From Gammaproteobacteria bacterium (GTDB lineage Bacteria > Pseudomonadota > Gammaproteobacteria > Burkholderiales > Rhodocyclaceae), in assembly GCA_018828385.1 (NCBI GenBank), contig JAHJVE010000008.1, positions 186,001 through 250,000 on the forward strand: a stretch of 64,000 bases of DNA, read 5' to 3'. Below the pieces are notes generated by a model. It was given only the letters and a program-made list of their open reading frames with translations. It did no database searches and was not told the origin of the DNA. The position numbers and the translations under genes are program-made. Positions 61,451 to 64,000 of this stretch are shown here, piece by piece. The number at the start of each line of letters is the position of its first letter. The first letter of the stretch is position 1.

Positions 61451-62766
61451 CAGCACCAACCGGAAATCCCTGGGCCGAGCGCTTTATTCCGCTTTTGAAT
61501 AGGGATGAAATTCGGCGAAAAGTCGAGGTGCATCCTCGACTTTTCGCCGATTATGAGCAAATGTCGCTGGTAGAGGCGACTAAAGGGCTTGAGAATCGAT
61601 TCAAGGAAGCATTTTTCGCCAGCAACCAGTGTGTTGACATCTTGTATGAGTGGATTGGGCTCGCTCTTGAACACTGCCGGCAGCATTATCACGACCAGAA
61701 AGAATTCTCGGGCGTAGTCCACAGCAAAGAAGTGCCTCTGCCTGAATTTGCTTTCCCGATGTGCCTGACAGGCGTGGCTGGTGCCGGCAAGAGTCAATTG
61801 CTTAAAGCGTTGGGCCGCCTCATGCCCATGAGGTCATCTATTACAGGCATAGACAACACAAAGTTCGTACTGGAAAGCCATCGGGTTTTGACTGTCAAGG
61901 TTAAAGGGTCTGCGACGGTTATTCTGGAATCTCTGACAGGGCAGAATGGGGGAATATCTGAGCTGACGAATGTGGCCAGAAAGCAGGCTTACCGAGATGG
62001 CTGGGCGTTCCTTGGAATTGATGAATTTCAGTTCATTACACAAAGCGATAAGGCCAACACAAAGCTGATGCAGGTCTTGATGTCAGTTTGCTATCTCGGC
62101 ATCCCAGTCGCTTACGCTGCAAATTTCAGCATGCTGCACAAGTTGCTTCGCCGTAATCAGGAGGATAGGCAGCGGCTCTTGGGGAATGTTTGGGGGTTGT
62201 TTCCTGAGGCGCCCACAAGCAAGGATTGGGTCACCATGCTGGAGTGGCATAAACGCATTGCCCCTGATGTTTTTGTGTTCGATGCGATGACCGATGCTCA
62301 GGCAATCCATCAATTGACAGGCGGCATCAATCGAGCCGAAAACAAGCTACTTGAAGTCGCCTTTCGTCGTGCGCTGGAAAGTGGCAGAGCCGTTGGCCTG
62401 CGTGAGCTCGAAATAGCATACAAGTCGCGGGATTATGCCGTTTACAGAACGGATATTGAGATTCTGTCGAAACTGCCTATCTCCGCTGCATTGCAAAAGA
62501 CCCACAAAGACCTCTGGTGTCCATTCGACATCAAACCACGCTTCGATTCCGAGGAAGTATTTTCGGTAAGACGGCAGGAACGCGTGGGTGAGGCTGCCAT
62601 TGAGGCGTCACTGAATGCAGCGGAGCGAAATGCGTTGAAGGCACATGCAGCCCGTTCATCGCCAAAGCAAAAGCCGAAAGCCCCAAAGGTTGTTCCTATA
62701 GACAAGAAGAAATCACTGGCAGAGCAACTGAAAGAGGATGCTGCTTGGTTTGAGGAGGACTTTTAG
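61447..62766 (+). CDS. tnsC: TnsC-like AAA+ transposition regulator
   Basis: A 439-residue AAA+ ATPase that links target-selection TniQ proteins to the transposase. Walker A is GVAGAGKS at 109-116; Walker B is AFLGIDEF at about 187-194, and NFSMLHKLLRRN follows as a sensor-type segment. The C-terminus is basic and rich in Lys/Pro, likely contacting TnsA or TnsB. The start is GTG 61447, overlapping the tnsB stop as GTGA. Confidence 0.88.
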   Translation: MTAPTGNPWAERFIPLLNRDEIRRKVEVHPRLFADYEQMSLVEATKGLENRFKEAFFASNQCVDILYEWIGLALEHCRQHYHDQKEFSGVVHSKEVPLPEFAFPMCLTGVAGAGKSQLLKALGRLMPMRSSITGIDNTKFVLESHRVLTVKVKGSATVILESLTGQNGGISELTNVARKQAYRDGWAFLGIDEFQFITQSDKANTKLMQVLMSVCYLGIPVAYAANFSMLHKLLRRNQEDRQRLLGNVWGLFPEAPTSKDWVTMLEWHKRIAPDVFVFDAMTDAQAIHQLTGGINRAENKLLEVAFRRALESGRAVGLRELEIAYKSRDYAVYRTDIEILSKLPISAALQKTHKDLWCPFDIKPRFDSEEVFSVRRQERVGEAAIEASLNAAERNALKAHAARSSPKQKPKAPKVVPIDKKKSLAEQLKEDAAWFEEDF

Positions 62767-62913
62767 GCTCACCCAAGAATTTTCTGCCTAAGCACCACAC
62801 CACATTGCCATCGACACCTCTTATTTGGCCTTAATTCTGCCTAAAACGGGAGTTTCAATTGCTGAATTTCTGGTGCCACACTTCAACATGAGCTTCGAGA
62901 TGGAAGGCCCCCC

Positions 62914-63393
62914 ATGATTCTGTATTTGGATTTCGACGGCGTCGTCCACGCTCTGGGTGAACCTGCACTCAACGACAACTTCAAGCTGCTCGACAACCCC
63001 AATCTATTCAAATGGCTTCCAATCCTAGAGCAGATTCTGGAGCCCTATCCGGAAGTCCGAATTGTTATCTCGTCGGATTGGCGAAGGCTCTTCGATGACG
63101 ACAGCTTGAAACGGCTACTTGGCCCGGCCATATCCCATCGATTCGCTGGCATCGTAGAGGTAGCAGAAAAGTCGCGGGCAAATGAGATTCTAATGGATGC
63201 TGCGCAACGTGGTCTGACAGACTGGTTGGCTCTGGATGACCACCCAACGGTGGTCGAAGCGAGTCGCACGGACATTCGCTTTATTGTGTGCAAGCCTGAA
63301 ACTGGATTGAGCAGTCGCACGGTTCAAGCCACTTTGAAAACTCGGCTGAACGCCCTTCTGAGCCCGCTGTTGGGCCAGGTGCGCGGACGATAG
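62914..63393 (+). CDS. HAD-like hydrolase-fold protein, cargo
   Basis: A 159-residue protein with LYLDFDGVVHAL at the N-terminus (DxD-type HAD motif I), VISSDWRR (motif II-like) and WLALDDHP near the motif IV position. The family resembles short HAD proteins of unknown substrate. GGAAGG sits seven bases before ATG 62914. It is 147 bp after tnsC and probably part of the transposon cargo. Confidence 0.7.
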   Translation: MILYLDFDGVVHALGEPALNDNFKLLDNPNLFKWLPILEQILEPYPEVRIVISSDWRRLFDDDSLKRLLGPAISHRFAGIVEVAEKSRANEILMDAAQRGLTDWLALDDHPTVVEASRTDIRFIVCKPETGLSSRTVQATLKTRLNALLSPLLGQVRGR

Positions 63394-63434
63394 CTCAGGG
63401 GACACCACATGGCCAAGGAGCAAAAGGAGATGAT

Positions 63435-63560
63435 ATGGAAATTCTGGTTCTGAGCCTTGTGGCAGGCATGGTGGTCGCGGACGGCATTTGGTTAGCTACC
63501 CGGGAAACAAAGCCCGCCAGCCGCCGCCATGGGCAGCGCCGCGCTATAAAAAATAGTTGA
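63435..63560 (+). CDS. 41-residue putative membrane peptide
   Basis: ATG 63435 is preceded by an excellent AAGGAGATGAT ribosome site. The peptide has a hydrophobic segment, ILVLSLVAGMVVADGIWLA, then a basic tail ending RRAIKNS before TGA. It follows the HAD gene by 41 bp. Too short for family assignment; it is supported by the ribosome site and the membrane-like profile. Confidence 0.5.
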   Translation: MEILVLSLVAGMVVADGIWLATRETKPASRRHGQRRAIKNS

Positions 63561-63829
63561 ATTCATATAATTATTGAAACCCGTTATAACTTTTCATGTG
63601 AGACTCAACCAAATCTGGCGCCGCCCTCGTAGCCTCCTGCCGTCAGGCCAGAACCGCGCGATACAGTATCGGGCGCTAGCAATTGAGGCGTGAGCATGAA
63701 ACAAGCGAAGAAGCGCGCTTCTCCCACCCTTGCTAGGCTCACAGCCAGCACTCGGCGTGCGGGCCGTGCAACATAAAATCAGCGTTGGGCTACGTTGGCG
63801 CGTCGAACCGGCGGCTCGACAAACATAAA
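63561..63829. other. 269-bp stretch without a confident gene
   Basis: AT-rich at its left end (TATAAT at 63566), with a 26-codon open frame at 63696 that has no support. No transposon end, tRNA or repeat was recognised. Confidence 0.4.
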
Positions 63830-64000
63830 ATGGGGACGCTAACCCAGTTATTGGCTGAGATGCCCGAGCGGTCACCTGTGGACTTGGCTTGGGAGAACCT
63901 GACACCCATGGGCCAAGAAGTTGTCGGCTGCAGTGAGCCATCTGCAGCTGACCAGATGCGTGCGCTGATGGAGAACGCGCCGCCGGTCGACATCTCCACT
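63830..64000 (+). CDS. open reading frame cut by the right edge, function unknown
   Basis: ATG 63830 opens a frame that runs to the window edge without a stop (57 codons), starting MGTLTQLLAEMPERSPVDLAW. The amino-acid composition looks protein-like, but there is no good ribosome site and no recognisable domain. It may be another cargo gene. Confidence 0.35.
   Translation, partial: MGTLTQLLAEMPERSPVDLAWENLTPMGQEVVGCSEPSAADQMRALMENAPPVDIST

Larger units (their letters stand above)
48303..64000. mobile_element. Tn7-like transposon carrying Shango defence genes, right end not in the window
   Basis: This segment has tnsA-tnsB-tnsC, two TniQ-family genes, divergent regulators, Shango genes and other cargo, with lower GC than the core. 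The amt-proximal end lies within a few dozen bases of the amt stop, marked by a 17-bp repeat pair that resembles Tn7 TnsB sites (Tn7 ends contain a GACAATAAAGTC core). The exact terminus is uncertain between 48303 and 48330. No matching inverted end was found before 64000. The far boundary given here is only the window edge. Confidence 0.8.

Noticed and set aside
56311-62766. RNA-guided (CRISPR-associated) Tn7-like transposon
   Set aside because: No cas gene, no Cas12k-like protein and no repeat-spacer array is visible between 48303 and 64000, so TniQ proteins are more likely DNA-binding selectors.
62782-62844. Possible far transposon end: TTCTGCCTAA repeated at 62782 and 62835
   Set aside because: The 10-mer does not match the 17-bp repeat at the amt end in either orientation and no terminal TGT/ACA pattern is seen.
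63696-63776. 26-codon open frame near the right edge
   Set aside because: No ribosome site, very short and arginine-rich from base composition.

Overview
The window reads as a chromosomal segment of a betaproteobacterium. The order ispE, tRNA-Gln, prs, rplY, pth, ychF, the coaE-zapD-yacG run, the thiL-nusB-ribH-ribB run, high GC, and many PAS, GGDEF and hybrid-kinase proteins suggest Rhodocyclales (Dechloromonas or Azonexus type). That placement is inference from gene order and protein character; no ribosomal RNA gene is present.

Bases 1-48302 are ordinary core genome, densely packed, with many 4-bp ATGA or GTGA overlaps. From left to right: a c-di-GMP response-regulator protein cut by the left edge, a large hybrid histidine kinase and a solo HicA-like gene (1-5510). 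Next are pgpA, thiL, nusB, ribH and ribB, reading leftward (5567-9092). Then come YceI, a membrane-fused spermidine-synthase-like protein and a PAS-GGDEF-EAL protein (9194-13096). The translation and envelope block runs ychF, pth, rplY, prs, tRNA-Gln, ispE, lolB and a TPR protein (13127-19896). It is followed by mutM, a dynamin-like GTPase, ferredoxin, coaD, rsmD and an M16 peptidase pair (19997-27330). ftsY-ftsE-ftsX and a Tat-exported flavoprotein follow, then two convergent hybrid kinases (27440-38015). The core ends with NamZ and DOMON proteins, trpB2, a SPOR protein, coaE-zapD-yacG, a Nudix-ThiE fusion, a DUF815 ATPase, mltA, and amt. amt lies behind a sigma-54-like promoter and an NtrC-type site.

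Immediately after the amt stop codon the character changes: lower GC, different codon use and mobile genes to the right edge. This is a Tn7-like transposon. Its amt-proximal end carries two copies of a 17-bp repeat at 20-bp spacing that resemble TnsB sites. Inside are a three-gene operon matching the Shango anti-phage system (TerB-domain protein, ATPase, DEAD/DEAH helicase; 48506-54586), a TnsD-like TniQ protein, and a second shorter TniQ protein. Next is a divergent regulator pair around a perfect palindrome, then tnsA-tnsB-tnsC as an overlapping operon (58314-62766). A HAD-like protein, a 41-residue membrane peptide and a partial open frame lie beyond. The other transposon end is not visible and probably lies past base 64000.

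Two observations stand out. One is the Tn7-like element carrying Shango directly behind amt, which makes the 3' end of amt a candidate attachment site. The other is a dispersed repeat of about 30 bp, with eight or nine copies across the core, both between genes and read through in frame inside genes such as mutM and the speE-like gene. No gap longer than 300 bases without a gene was found. The dispersed repeat is not seen in the transposon.
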